From Tribonema minus (Eukaryota; Sar; Xanthophyceae; Tribonematales; Tribonemataceae): 64,000 nucleotides of DNA. The stretch covers positions 434,001 through 498,000 of the forward strand of contig JAFCMP010000401.1 in assembly GCA_017506865.1 (NCBI GenBank), given 5' to 3'. Shown piece after piece: positions 32,351 to 43,900 of this stretch; positions within the stretch are counted from its first letter, which is position 1, and every line of letters begins with the position of its first letter. A program made the translations under genes and the position numbers. Below the pieces are notes generated by a model. It searched no databases. It had not been told where the DNA came from and saw only the letters and a program-made list of their open reading frames with translations.

Positions 32351-34254
32351 TATGTTAAATATCATACTCAAATGTTTTAAATGTGATAGCGTGAATGAAC
32401 CTGACATCCACGGCTCTAAATTGCTGCCAGCGGTAGTACCATCAACAGCATTGGGTTGGAGCGTGCTGCAAAACAGAAAGCCATCATGGACACATTGCAA
32501 TGCTATGGAGGCTCATTCACTCATGCATGTTTGGTCCACACCAAGCAGACCGCTGCAGCAGCAATTCACAGAACCCAATATGGCAATGGCCATTCAAGTA
32601 ACACGCATGTTGCGATATTGCCAGCGCAATATCATCGGTCTAATAACATGTCACAAAATGAGTGTGCGTGTGGATCCACCATCATGATTGTCCTTTGCTG
32701 CTGTGCCATGATAATGTACAAAATAGTATTTTATGCACCCATGCAGGCCTTATCTTTGCATCTGCCGCACTGGCTGATACACCTTCAAAGCTGCAGTGTT
32801 CATCAACTTGAAGTTCACTTACACCTCGATGCCATTGGCAGGTCTTCAAGAAGTGTCTGCATCGAGCATCCAGGGCACCCACGGAGGTTTGCTTTGAGCG
32901 CGCCTGGACCGCACTTCACCGTGCACTTGCGAGTGCTGGCAAGCCGATGCCGATGTTGTCAAGTACCTGAACACGACCATCTACCCCATACGGCAGCGGT
33001 GGGCATTCTACTTCCGCATCGGCGTCCTCACCTTGGGGATCAACTCTACCCAGCGGTGTGAGGGATATTTCGCCAAGATCAAATCTGAGCTTCACAAGCT
33101 CAGCACCCTCTGCGTCCTTAAGACCACCATTGACCGCATCACCAGCAGATACAGCGCCGAAGACCAGCTCTACAACAAGGCCACAAATCGGGCATATGGC
33201 GTAGCGCTCAAAGGCGTGGATGCAGCGCTTTGCAACATCTATCAGCCGCTTCTGGACGTCGCTCAGCAGGACGGGACGCTGCACTGCTTCACGTGTCTCG
33301 TTCAGGAAGTTGGAGCTGCTGCGCGCTATCATGTTGAGCTGGCGAGGCAGGATCACTGCGACACCTCAGGTACATGCAAACAGGAGTTGTACAATTACCA
33401 AGAATTGATGTTCAGCAGCTTGTTTTTGCTTCAAAAAGTTCCAATTGAGTTTCTGTTCAAGTAGGCAACATTAACTCCTAACTTCAACATCAACGGTTCG
33501 GGTCATTAGGCTAGCTAGAAAGTTTTTCACTTCAATAGTGGCAGTCTCGCAACCTCATTGCATACAAGGAGCAGCGTGTCCAGAGCGGCTTGAGCGCATA
33601 TATCGACCCCAGTGATCATCACCACATCAGTGCTCAATTAGATTGCTATGCTTTTTGTGTGTGGTCAAACGAAAGGCTGCACAACGCAAAATTTGTTGGT
33701 GTCAGCGACCAGCTTAGCAACTACTTTAGGCATGTGTTACATGTGTGGTCATCTGTGATATCATCACATTTACATTGGCCGTACTTCTGACACTGTCGTT
33801 CAAAACTATTGTTACCGGCAGGCAACAGCAGCATCCTTGCTGCTGAATAGACACCAAGTGACGACTATCGCACCAAGTGGTGAAAGTGGAGCAAGCACAA
33901 CGGGTTACTGTGTTCCACTTCACATTGACTAAGCATGATGGCATGTGCTCTTTGCTTGCAGAGTGGGCCGTGGAGGCTGAGCCCGATGCAGCACTGGACG
34001 AGAATGATCATCACAGAGCAAGCATCAGCATGCTGCAAGCCATCGCAGACAACTACACAGCGTTTGGCGCACAGGAATGGTTTTCTGTAGCTTCCACTCT
34101 TGGCCGCTCGAGCCATTCTGTGGTGATAACTGCCTCAGGAGCTGCGCTGTGCACTTGCCTGGAGACTATGCGGACAGGCATGCTGTGCCGCCATGTCCTC
34201 GCGTGCTTGCCGCGAGTGACAGTTTGCCTGGTGAAGGGGGCAACGGAAGTGGTG

Positions 34255-35225
34255 AGGAGGAGGGGCAGCGCAGCGGCGGCGCGGACGATGGCAGCAGCAG
34301 CGGCGAGGAAGATGAGCAATGCAGCAGCGGCGCGGAGGAGCGGCAGCGCAGCAGCAGCAGCGGCGGCAGCAGAACAGCAGCATCCGGCGCAGCGGCAGCC
34401 ACAGGCGGTGCTACTCAACTTCAAGCGTACACTACGCATGATGTATCACTGCGCATGATGGTGGGAGAGAGTCTTGGAGTTTAGCTCGGCTTCACGGACA
34501 ACACGGTCACAGTGCTCAGCTTCACTCGCAACAAATCAACAGGGGCTCTGCTGCCAGCGGAGGAGAGCCGGCGCATTCATGTAGGTGACTCTGCCACCGC
34601 AATTGATGGGCGCAGGCTTCAAGGGCTCATGGCGGCGGACGCAAAGCTGGTGCTCAGCAGCGCACGCAAAGCAAGCCCCAGCACAAACATCTTGACTGTG
34701 TGCTCGCGACGGACTTCGACGCCGGCGCTGGCGGCATCAGTGGTGCGAGCTGCTGCGGCGCCGCCTGCCATTGGGCGCACCATGGACGCGGCGCCGGCGA
34801 CAGCAGCGCTGGCAGTAGCGGCGGCAGCGCCGCTTGTGCGCAGCATGTACGCAGTGCCGGCGACAGTGGCGGCGGCAGCAGCGGCGGCAGCGCCGGCGAC
34901 AGCGGCAGCGGCAGCAGCGGCAGCAGCGCCGCTTGTGCGCAGCTTGGACGCAGCGCCGGCAACAGCGGCGGCAGCAGCAGCGGCGGCAGCGCCGGCGACA
35001 GCGGCAGCGGCAGCAGCGCCGCTTGTGCGCAGCTTGGGCGCAGCGCCGGCGACAGCAGCGGCGGCAGCGCCGGCGACAGCGGCAGCGGCAGCAGCGGCAG
35101 CAGCGCCGCTTGTGCGCAGCATGGACGCAGCGCCGGTGACAGCGGCGCCGCCGACAGCACCAGCGACGGCGGCGGCGGCAGCATCAGCGACTGCGGCAAG
35201 CCCAGTGACGACCACGGCGACTGTC
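34255..35225 (+). repeat. GCGGCAGCA-type low-complexity tracts coding poly-alanine
   Basis: Two tracts (34255-34400 and 34770-35225) consist of GCAGCGGCG and GCCGGCGAC modules. The second contains about five imperfect modules of APATAAAAAAAAPLVRS type. They are open in all frames on both strands, so most ORFs here are artefacts. They lie within the C-terminal region of the MULE gene and look like expansions. Confidence 0.85.
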
Positions 35226-35705
35226 GCACAATGCTCACGCGTGCAGCGCTCAGCTGCAGAGTGTATCTTCCGCAACACGCACTCGAGGTGGCTCCACCCC
35301 TCCCGTATGAAGGCGGCAGCCTGCATTCTCACTGGTGAAGGTAAAGAGATAGTACTAGCAAAAGTGGTGGCGCTTGCTGCAAGGCAATTTGCAGCTGCCG
35401 CATCTGGTGTCGGGGCTGCAGCATGCGATGACTGGGATGCAATGGGGGTGGATGAGCCTCAGCAGCTGAGCGTTGACATAGCGCATGCCCAAATCTGGGG
35501 ACTTGCCAAGAATCTCATTGCGGATGTTAAGTCATTGCCACCTCAGGAGGCGGTGGAACTGATGACGTACCTTAGCCAAGTAGCACGTGATAGAGTAGCA
35601 GGCAATGTCCATGACCCACTCATCAGGCAGAGGCGTACACAGAAAGTATTGGGGAAACGGGCACGGGGCAGCACAGCTGGCCCCAGTAAGAAGAAGAAAA
35701 CCTAA

Positions 35706-36538
35706 ACGCTTGCATGTGCATAATATTCCTTGCATTGGCATTCCATCTCTGATGCATTCATCTTTCTTGCAAGATTGTGTTTTTGCCCTTGTGATGATCA
35801 TGCATGATCTGAACTGTCTTGCAGACAGCTTTGTCAATGCTGCGCTCGGCTTTTTCCATCAGATGCATGGGTGTGCATGTGATAGGAATATGAGCTCGCT
35901 CTGCAAATGTGTGCGTGCACACATTTTACACTCTCATTGGAGACCTCTGAGGCATTCGTATACATGCATGTAGCATGTAGTGGTTCACGTCAGCTGTTTG
36001 GGACATTGCACGCCAAAGCACAGGTGATGATTGTGTCAAGATTTAGGGTAAGGTTGTGTGGATGGATGCTGGCGCAACAAGACCACATGTATGCTCAATA
36101 ATCCAGCAGCCACAATCAAATGGGCAGCAATGTGCGATCATTCAATTTGATGCTTGTCCAATGTGCGATGGGAGCACACACACCCGTGTACCAGCACCCA
36201 TGTTGGCCATTTGCATTGATTCATGTACATTGCAAAGCGAAACACGCAAGTTCATGATGTTTGCGTGATACATATATATATCGCCAACCTTTCGAGTTTC
36301 AAATGAAGCAACCAACAGGAAGGTGTGCAGCATGCACAAGAAATCTAATGTGCAAGCATGATGCATCAAGCGTCAACAGGGAAGGTATGATCATGCACAA
36401 GAAACCTCACGTGTAAGCATCATGATCATGCATCAGGCGTCAACAGTCAAAAGAGCCTCCAAGACAGAGTCACACGTGGATGACGAAACATGTTGGACAA
36501 CTATACTTCATAGTATAGCGTAGGTGTTGGTAGTAAAG
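35706..36538. other. 3' flank of the MULE, no gene seen
   Basis: Short frames only. 36290-36440 contains two imperfect copies of a ~70-base segment (AGCATGCACAAGAAATCTAA and TCATGCACAAGAAACCTCAC). Confidence 0.5.
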
Positions 36539-36738
36539 CCTCGAACATTTATTAAACGTCGCCACAGCCAGAGCTGACGTGCCACCATTTACCAAGGCAT
36601 GCTCACAATTGTTGAAAGCGTCCAGCATGCTACGCGCCTCGAACATTTATTAAATGTCGCCACAGCCAGAGCTGACGTGCCACCATTTACCAAGGCATGC
36701 TCACAATTGTTGAAAGCGTCCAGCATGCTACGCGCTTC
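36539..36738 (+). repeat. 98-bp tandem duplication
   Basis: CCTCGAACATTTATTAAA begins at 36539 and again at 36637; the two 98-base units are nearly identical, indicating a recent duplication. Confidence 0.9.
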
Positions 36739-36975
36739 CATCTGCAACTGACGCAGCTGAGGGTGCATCACGAGCCAAGCTGCTCATGATGCACCCGTCG
36801 GACAAAACCTGCTGCGGCATGCCCCTCATGCACATTGCTATGTGCTGCACACAGCCAGATCGCTGGTGGGAGTCACAACAGCTGCGCTAGTGTTGCGCAG
36901 CTTTGGAACACCTGCTGCTGAAGTGTCTGGCAGCTGCGTGCCATCGCCACGCCCGTCCGCGCTTGATTACATCAA

Positions 36976-37383
36976 GTGAGCAGCACCTTGTGCCGTGCCA
37001 GGCGCTGCTGCTCCTCAGGCGTATGCGCCCCCGCCTCTTCTGCTGCTGTCGAGAGCACCCGCCTCCCCGGCCCGCCTGCTCGACGCCAGGAGTTCCTGGA
37101 GGCGCAGACGCTGACGCCGGCGCAGATGCGCGAGCCGCGCACGAGCGCCGCCATCGCGCACAAGGTCGCCGCGCTGCACGGCGCTGCGCTCGCCGGGCCT
37201 CGACGCCACGCCGCAGCTGTGGCGTATGCTGCGGCGTTGGCATGCGCTCGCGTGCGGCGGCGGCGGCAGCGCGCCGCACGCCGCCGACGCCGACGCCTTT
37301 CAGACATGGCGCTGCTCGGCGAGTGCGTAGAGGAGCTGGAGCGACGCACCGCGCTCGCTGCACTGGCGCCGCTGCCTTCGTAG
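36976..37383 (+). CDS. possible GC-rich exon of an unknown gene
   Basis: From a plausible acceptor CGACGCCAG at about 37090, the frame EFLEAQTLTPAQMREPRTSA, then AAIAHKVAALHGAALAG and a basic Arg-rich tail ending at 37383, reads as helical protein. All six frames are long here because of GC content, so the strand rests only on plausibility. It could be a host gene fragment. Confidence 0.25.
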   Translation: MSSTLCRARRCCSSGVCAPASSAAVESTRLPGPPARRQEFLEAQTLTPAQMREPRTSAAIAHKVAALHGAALAGPRRHAAAVAYAAALACARVRRRRQRAARRRRRRLSDMALLGECVEELERRTALAALAPLPS

Positions 37384-38434
37384 CACGTGTCGCCGGTACC
37401 GCCATGCGATACAAGTGCCATAAAAGGCATTATGCTGTGCACGCGGCTGAACCGCAACGGCTGTTATGCACACTCCCATCGCGTGCGCGCACCGCCGCCA
37501 CTGCTGGCGCTGAGACCATGAAGGCGGTGTCGCTGCTGCCGACTCATGCGCGCCTGAAAGCGCCGCCACATTAAGCGTTGAGAGCACGGCTGAGCTGCTG
37601 CTGTTGTCGCGCACGTCCCTGTCGTCCCTCTCGCACAGCGCGCTGAAAATGCGGCTGCAGTGCGTCGTTGGCAGGTGCATCGCCGCATGCATGCGTGCAT
37701 ACAGGCACCGGCGCTGTCAGGGGTTGGTATTCAGATGGCTTCAGAAATGAAGGCGCCATGCGTTCAGGCGTGGGCAAAGGACGCCACTGAGTTTTCCAGG
37801 CAGTCGTAATCTAACACTGCATGGCACGAGGAAATTGTTCAACGTCTAGATACTTGAGGCACATCAAACTAGCATGGGGGGCGGTAGCAAAGTATTTTGG
37901 CGGTTTCTTGGTAGTAAGCCCGAACTAGTTTCTGCACCAGTATACAATGTTGAGTGCTTCACCTTCAACTGCCAACAAGATGCTCAATGAATCACATCAC
38001 ACGCAGGATAAGCGCCATCATGATGCTTATGGAAGCGTCCTGCAGCAGTCGCCATTAAGGAATTAGAGGCCCCAAGCCACCCAAAGCCCATACATTTTCA
38101 ATGATGTAAGAAAAACGAGTGTAAATATAAGTTAAAACCTTATGGTCATGTAGCAAGAAGACACGCTAAAGGTAGAAACAACATCAGTAGAAAAGCGAAA
38201 GACCAACGATTGAAGTTTGTAAAACTCCCGTGCTGCCCTCGACTCCTCGGCTGTTAGCGAAAGCTGGCGCCCTGCACCGTACTTGCGTCTGAGGCAACTG
38301 TAATAAACAAGACTTGCTCCAGGCTCGCACAGGCGATACAGACCGACATGCAAGGCAACGCCATGATGCACGGGAAGGATACGCAACTGGAGAGCTGCAG
38401 CGACTGCCAGGCATCACCTGATGACTCCAACGTG
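37384..38434. other. no confident gene
   Basis: One minus-strand stretch (38386-38220) reads GASLVYYSCLRRKYGAGRQL then SLTAEESRAAREFYKL and may be an orphan exon. Otherwise only short frames. Confidence 0.4.
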
Positions 38435-38800
38435 CTCTGTAGGCCTCGCCCCATCCGCCAACGCTCTGCTGGTGCAACAGCTGGTGTAGTAGCTGTCGTA
38501 CGCCACCAGGGGCGCTTTGCTGGGGCACAATGAGTGGCTCTTCGGGGTGCGGCAGCAGCGCAGTTCTCAGCGGATGACGTGGCCTACCTGGCCCACGAGC
38601 TATTTGGGCCAAGCTGGCCCAAATATGGGGTTCGCTTCAGACTCGGGTATGTTAAATCAACTGATACGCTACACACAATTGCCCCTTGCCAGCCTCCTAC
38701 GTGCACCCTCGAAACCCTATGCGCACGAGGCAAATACCCGCAGTCCCGCCATTTCAATCTGGTTAGGCTTCAGACTCGGGTATGTTAAACCACACACAAT
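38435..38800 (+). repeat. dispersed repeat copy B plus ~120-bp tandem duplication
   Basis: 38435-38680 is the inverted partner of 29364-29640, with the same QFSADDVAYLAHE segment and a palindrome at 38601-38625. Then CTTCAGACTCGGGTATGTTAAA and CACACAATTGC occur twice (38633 and 38769), a tandem duplication of ~136 bases that includes the AATACCCGCAGTCCCGCCA end. Confidence 0.65.
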
Positions 38801-38837
38801 TGCTCCTTGCCACCCCCGTACATGCGCCCTCGAGCCC

Positions 38838-40175
38838 CTATGGCTGCCCATGTGTCATAGGGGGCCAGACGAGGTCGTCTCCTGTGTGCTGTGCCTGAGC
38901 AGCCACGCACGGGTACTGCTGCGCCACAGCTGGTGTGTCCGTGTAAGCGGCGCGCATGACAGGCATGTGTGGAAAGTGCTGCTGCACCTGCTGCTGCACA
39001 GGCAACTGAGGCCACTGCTGCTGCACAGGCCTCTGAGGCCACTGCTGCTGCTGAGGCCACTGCTGCATGCCTGTGTACTGGGACTCTGGTGAATGAATCG
39101 CCCGCTGCTGCTGTGCAGACTGCGCCCGCTGCTGCTGTGGAGACTGCGCCCGCTGCTGCTGCGGAGACTGCGCCCGCTGCTGCTGCGGAGACTGCGCCCC
39201 CTGCTGCTGCGGGGCCTGGTGAGGCCACCACATGCCTGTGTACTGAGGCTGCATGATGGGCATGTCTACAGTAGTTGAACGGCGTTTGGTGCGGAACTCA
39301 TCGAGCTGCATATCTGGCTTGCGCTTGAGCGACACCGCAAGTGCCTCGGTCTCAAGCCGTACCTTCCTTGCGTGCGCATCATCTTCCCGCTGCAGTCGCT
39401 TGCATTCTGCCTCGTACCTCAACTGATGAAGCCGTGCGCGTGCATCGTGGTCTAGCTGCTGATAGTCAGCTGAGGGGGGAGGAGACACTGTGAAAGAGGC
39501 TAGGGGCTCTCCGACAGCAGGGGTGGGGGGAGAAGGCACTGTGAAGGGGGGTTCACCTACAGCAGGGGCGGGGGGAGAAGGCACTGTGAAGACGGGCTCT
39601 CCTACAGCATGGGCGGGGGACGCTGTGGCCTCTACTGCGGGCTGAGGGCTGGGGCTTATGACAGCTGCGTCTTTCATCGCACGAAAGTCGTGCGCCATGG
39701 TCACAGCGTCCGCATTGTTATCATATGCCAACCGCATTGCAGCAACAGATGTGCCTAGCTGCCTGGCACCATCCTGCTCAACTGTGTCCGCGGCTTTGTG
39801 TTCGTTTTGTGACCGCAGATACCTCGACAAGTCCATGATCGTGGTGATGGTTTCGTGCCGGAACACGTACACACCAAGACTGGGTACGCCGAGGTGGTAA
39901 GCACCGATCTCAGCAACCGCGTCCGTAAAGGTCTTCTTCCCCACCTGCTTGCCGTTGGCCCCCGAGAGCCCTAAGACCCGATCGTCTGGCTCTGCCTTGT
40001 GCAGTACGGCTCGAAGCCGCCGCAGGATGAACAGCATGACGACGAGCACATCGGCTAGAGCTTTTGGCACAGGGATGGCGATCTGAAGCGGGCCTGCCTC
40101 CCCCCTGCCGCGTATGTGGGACGTCTTCTTGGCCATGGGGCGATCCATATACTGCGACCGACACAGCGTAGGCAA
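38838..40175 (-). CDS. tyrosine recombinase with Gln-rich tail, 445 aa
   Basis: One uninterrupted frame. Residues ~35-180 form an integrase-like C-terminal catalytic half: PKALADVLVVMLFILRRLRA, LSGANGKQVGKKTFTDAVAE, YVFRHETITTIMDLSRYL (H-x-x-R-H box, with Tyr in the His position) and ARQLGTSVAAMRLAYDN with the presumed nucleophilic Tyr. A Pro-rich linker with three copies of AVGEP-x-FTVPSPP follows. Next come a charged helix and a basic patch (SLKRKPDMQLDEFRTKRRST), then a tail of QQQRAQSPQQQ and QWPQLPVQQQ units. The first catalytic Arg box is missing, so an upstream exon or divergent family is likely. Several start codons are possible (40175, 40148, 40136). It is paralogous to 22034-23510; a Crypton-like DNA transposon is the best fit, with no proof of mobility. 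Confidence 0.65.
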   Translation of the reverse strand: MPTLCRSQYMDRPMAKKTSHIRGRGEAGPLQIAIPVPKALADVLVVMLFILRRLRAVLHKAEPDDRVLGLSGANGKQVGKKTFTDAVAEIGAYHLGVPSLGVYVFRHETITTIMDLSRYLRSQNEHKAADTVEQDGARQLGTSVAAMRLAYDNNADAVTMAHDFRAMKDAAVISPSPQPAVEATASPAHAVGEPVFTVPSPPAPAVGEPPFTVPSPPTPAVGEPLASFTVSPPPSADYQQLDHDARARLHQLRYEAECKRLQREDDAHARKVRLETEALAVSLKRKPDMQLDEFRTKRRSTTVDMPIMQPQYTGMWWPHQAPQQQGAQSPQQQRAQSPQQQRAQSPQQQRAQSAQQQRAIHSPESQYTGMQQWPQQQQWPQRPVQQQWPQLPVQQQVQQHFPHMPVMRAAYTDTPAVAQQYPCVAAQAQHTGDDLVWPPMTHGQP

Positions 40176-40970
40176 AGACGCTTAGGGTTACAACATTAAG
40201 TACTGTCAAACAGCCCATCATGGATTGCATCATGTGTTATATTATGTGTTGCCTTACTGTATTGTGACTTCAAGTGAGGTTTATGTGGTACGACGCACAT
40301 CACTAGGTAACTACAATGTACAATACTTTCACCAACAAGATGCGACAGTGAGGAGGGTGATGATAAACACCCATGATTATGTATTTGATTCAAAAGGGAC
40401 CTGTTACAGTACTGTCTCTCTCATTTTCCGGTTTCTTAATGCTCATTTCTGTGGTTCTTTCGATATTGCACCTCCTGAGTTCATCCATTTGGGCATGACT
40501 TTTTCGTGATAAACAATCGGAAAATTAGACAGACAGTACTGTATAGATTTCATTTTGCAGCACATATTGTTGCAGACCCTACAGACGCTGGTAGGGAGTG
40601 AGAGGATCTTACATGTTGACTTGAAGTCACGGCAATCTGTGCAAATGCACGCGTCTTTACGCACAAGAGTAGTACCTTAGCTGATATGGTCGCGAGCACT
40701 AGTGGTGAGATGATATATACTAGTAGTCAACAAGCCCATCGCACACCACGTAGGTGAAGTTAAGCTGAACATACTCAAGGTCTCTGCACCACAGCACCAG
40801 TACAAGTGCCTTACATAGTTACATACTAAGAAATACTAAGACCAATAAATTCAGCGTGTTGGACCAGTAAGGCCAATAATTTCAGCGTGTTGGACCAGAA
40901 TATGAATTGCGGACGTCATCAAGCATATTCGATGAAGTGCACAAATGCAACTGCGAGCGCAAACACTCAC
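40176..40970. other. no gene resolved
   Basis: This stretch lies between the recombinase and the last visible exon of the large minus-strand gene; any terminal exon of that gene should be here, but I could not pick one out. Confidence 0.4.
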
Positions 40971-43900
40971 CACGAAGAGCACCCATACACCATCGTCCGT
41001 TAACTTGGCGTACACCCGGGATGCCTTGTTGAGCAGGAAGTCTTGATTACGCCGTGACACGATGGAGGCCAGTTTCATGTTGAAATACATCTCGAGCGAT
41101 GCAGCGTCGTGTGTCGTGTAGCCCTCTTCGATGAGATCGCCAGCAAGCTGCTCCCCCGTCTCCGTGACAAGGTGTTCGACGCCATGCGCCTTAGCTGTCC
41201 TGACCCCACCCAGCAGTGCATAGAACTCCTCCATCATGCTCTCCCACCGGGCCCCCCGGTCTGCAAGGTGCTTGATTAGGGACTCGCGCAACACCTCCCA
41301 TGTCCCCCCCTCCACATTGATCCACATCGTCTTGAACAGCGCGGCCGACTTGAGAGCGTCCGGAGACCGGCCGTCCTGCTGAATCTTGCCGAACGCCTGC
41401 CCCTCCGCTTGCTCCTCCGTCTGTATGCTGCGAATGCGGAGCTGGTAGGCTGTGAAGCTGTTGCGGAGCCGCTCCAGGTACATTTCCGGCCTGTGGTCGC
41501 CGTCGCTGACGTGGAAGGTCACAGTGTCCATCATGTGACAGGCATGGCTGTTCATATTGCTGACTGTATTGGCACTGTAGCCGTTGGTCTCTTTGTCTCC
41601 TGTCCGCCCCACTTGCGTCGCCTTGACTAGGTGCTCCAATTGGGCGAGCACGACGGAGTCCGTGAAAGGGCCTCGTAGGAGGTCTTTCAGCGCGGACGGC
41701 AGGTGCTTGGCGACCTGAAACAACACGCACATTGCATGTGAGAACCGGTGAGCGGAAGTGCCTATGTGAGCAACGGGGCCAAACAGTTTACAAGTCACTT
41801 GGGAAAAGCAGCCAACAGCACACACAACAACACACACAGTCAGCAGCAGCAAGAAGCCGATGATGCTGTGAACCTCGACGACGTCATGTAGTGCATTTCA
41901 TTATAGTCACTTGCAGGTGGCCGTGGATACTGGTTTGCCTACTCTACCTTACAATTGATTTGATTATACGAATACGTCATTTTCTCACTGCAGAACATGC
42001 CTATTATGAACCTGGTCATGTGATGCACCAGATTGCAGGCCCTAGTTAAAATGGCTGAAGCTCATGCAATTGAATCATGATGATGACTTGCCTTGTTAGG
42101 AGGCTGCTTGGCCCTGACGAGTGGTAGAGTAGCTGCCGGGAGCACCATCCGGCTGTTGAGCCGAGGCCGAATCATGTCCCACTCGCTCTGGTAAAGAGGA
42201 ATGAACACCGCGCTGCAGTGAGGGATGCGGTTGATGCTGGTGGCAGTGAAGAGGATCTTGACCGTGTCGGAGGAGGCGTTGTGGTTGGACTGAAGTGCGG
42301 CGTTGGGGTTTGTCATTGCCTCCATGCTGTTGAAGATGTCCCAATCGAACTTGGGCCAGCAGGCCTGCAGGTATGATGTCTGAGGGATGTCCTTGTCGTA
42401 GAGATGGGGCATGCCTGCCCACAGCAGCTCGCCACACTTGAGGCGGCGGAGCGCTGCTTGCGCTATCCCCCCAGTGCGCACCTCGCTGCTGATGATGTCT
42501 GGACCCGCCGCACGGCTGTGGCTCCCGAAGTCTCTGAGGTGTACGCTCTTCACATTTGCATCGGGATTGTGGAGCTTCCTGAAAAGATGCCACAGTTTGG
42601 TGGTTAGTGGTGTGACCAGGTGACAATTTCTCCAGCTGGTCGTATGCGCTTAACCTTGCAGCAGCAACATGTATTTGAGTGATGCCAAGCTAACATGGTC
42701 GTGTGAGCTTAACCTTGCAGCAGCAACACGTATTGGCCTTCAGCAGTGGGAGTGATGCTAAGCTAACAGGCAGCCAAAGTTTGATGGCGAGTGGTGTGAC
42801 AAGGTGTCAAGCTGGTCGTGTGCGCGTAAGCTTGCAGCAGCAACACGTATTGGCCTTTAGCAGTGTGAGTGATGCATTACATATGGTGCTTGATTGTCAA
42901 TGAAGATTCAAGATACTGAATGATGCAACGCTCACAAATTCAGAGAAGCTTAGATGAGCCAGCTAAGTATTGCTGATGCACTTTTACCACGAGAAGTGCA
43001 TGCCGTCATGACTTACATGTGGAAGACCTGCATGCCCTCGTGCCAGAGCGCCACGGCGTTGTACAGCAGATGCTGCCACGCCTTAGTAAGCCTCCCCCCC
43101 TTGTCCGCCTTGTCCAGTGAATTACGCAGGACGTAAGTCAACCCCACCAGCTTCACCTCCTCCCCGTCATCTCGTGCCTCCATGCCGTAGAAGCTGTGAT
43201 CGTCCTCCACCGTGGAGGCACGCTTGGCAAGCGGATCCTGGCGAGGACCGCGCCTTGTTACCTTCTTGCCTTTCCCCTCTGCTCCCCCACTGATAGTACC
43301 TCTGCCGCAGCTGCCGCTGCTGGAGCCACCGCTGGGGGCGCCGCTGCTGCTCGCTGTCGACGCTGGTGACGGAGGCGAGTCGCCGCTGGCGCTGCTGCTT
43401 GCTGTAGATGCTGGTGATGAAGGCGAGTCACCGCTGGCGCTGCTGCTGCTGCTGCTGCTGCTCGCTGTCGACGCTGTTGACGGAGGCGAGTCCCTGCCAT
43501 CGCTGCTGCTGCTGCTGCTAGCTGTTGACGCTGATGACGGAGGCGAGTCGGCGGGGGTTGGAGCGGTGGTGGCGCTGGTGGCAGCGTTGGTGGCGGAGCT
43601 GCTGCTGCTGCTGGCGGTGGAGCTGCTGCTGCTGCTGGCGGCGACGGAGGAGATCTGGCTGTAGAGTAGCCATTGCTTAGGCTGTGATGATGCATCCGTA
43701 GGTGGATCCTTCAGGAACTGCTGGAGGTCCAGCGTGATGGTGATCTTGCGACGATCTTCAACATCGGACAGCAGCTGGAACGTGCCGTGGTTGTCCTTCT
43801 TGTACAGCGGACTGAACTCCACAGCGCACTGTTTCTTGGATGCATTTCTAGGCCGCCCTCCCCCGATTTGCTCCACATCGCCGGTGATGTTGACCTCCCC

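Larger units (their letters stand above)
29887..35705 (+). mobile_element. Mutator-like (MULE/FAR1-type) transposase gene
   Basis: Exons that join in phase: 29887-29958, 30078-30872, then ..31356, 31554-31673, 31790-31916 and 32840 onwards. The FAR1-like N-terminus (AVQTYAASAGFKVYCKSK, later FHDGHNHAL) precedes the catalytic parts: VHDCTFGTTKYGLPL (first D), VCFTDR-DFAAEAA (second D), HLICEWHFIKNV, then YPIRQRWAFYFRIGVL. A SWIM zinc finger follows at about 34146-34205 (CTCLETMRTGMLCRHVLACL) and a basic C-terminus (GKRARG...KKKKT). The 31917 donor is GCAAGT. A two-base slip lies near 32945. The exon between 30873 and ~31250 and those at 33540-34000 are not fully resolved. Terminal inverted repeats were not identified. 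Confidence 0.8.

Noticed and set aside
34135-35338. Long ORFs on all frames over the poly-Ala tract
   Set aside because: GCG/GCA repeats remove stop codons in every frame; only the frame with the MULE C-terminus (34512-35705) has non-repetitive ends.
36887-37574. Competing long ORFs on both strands
   Set aside because: High GC opens all frames; only the plus frame near 37090-37383 looks protein-like, and that weakly.
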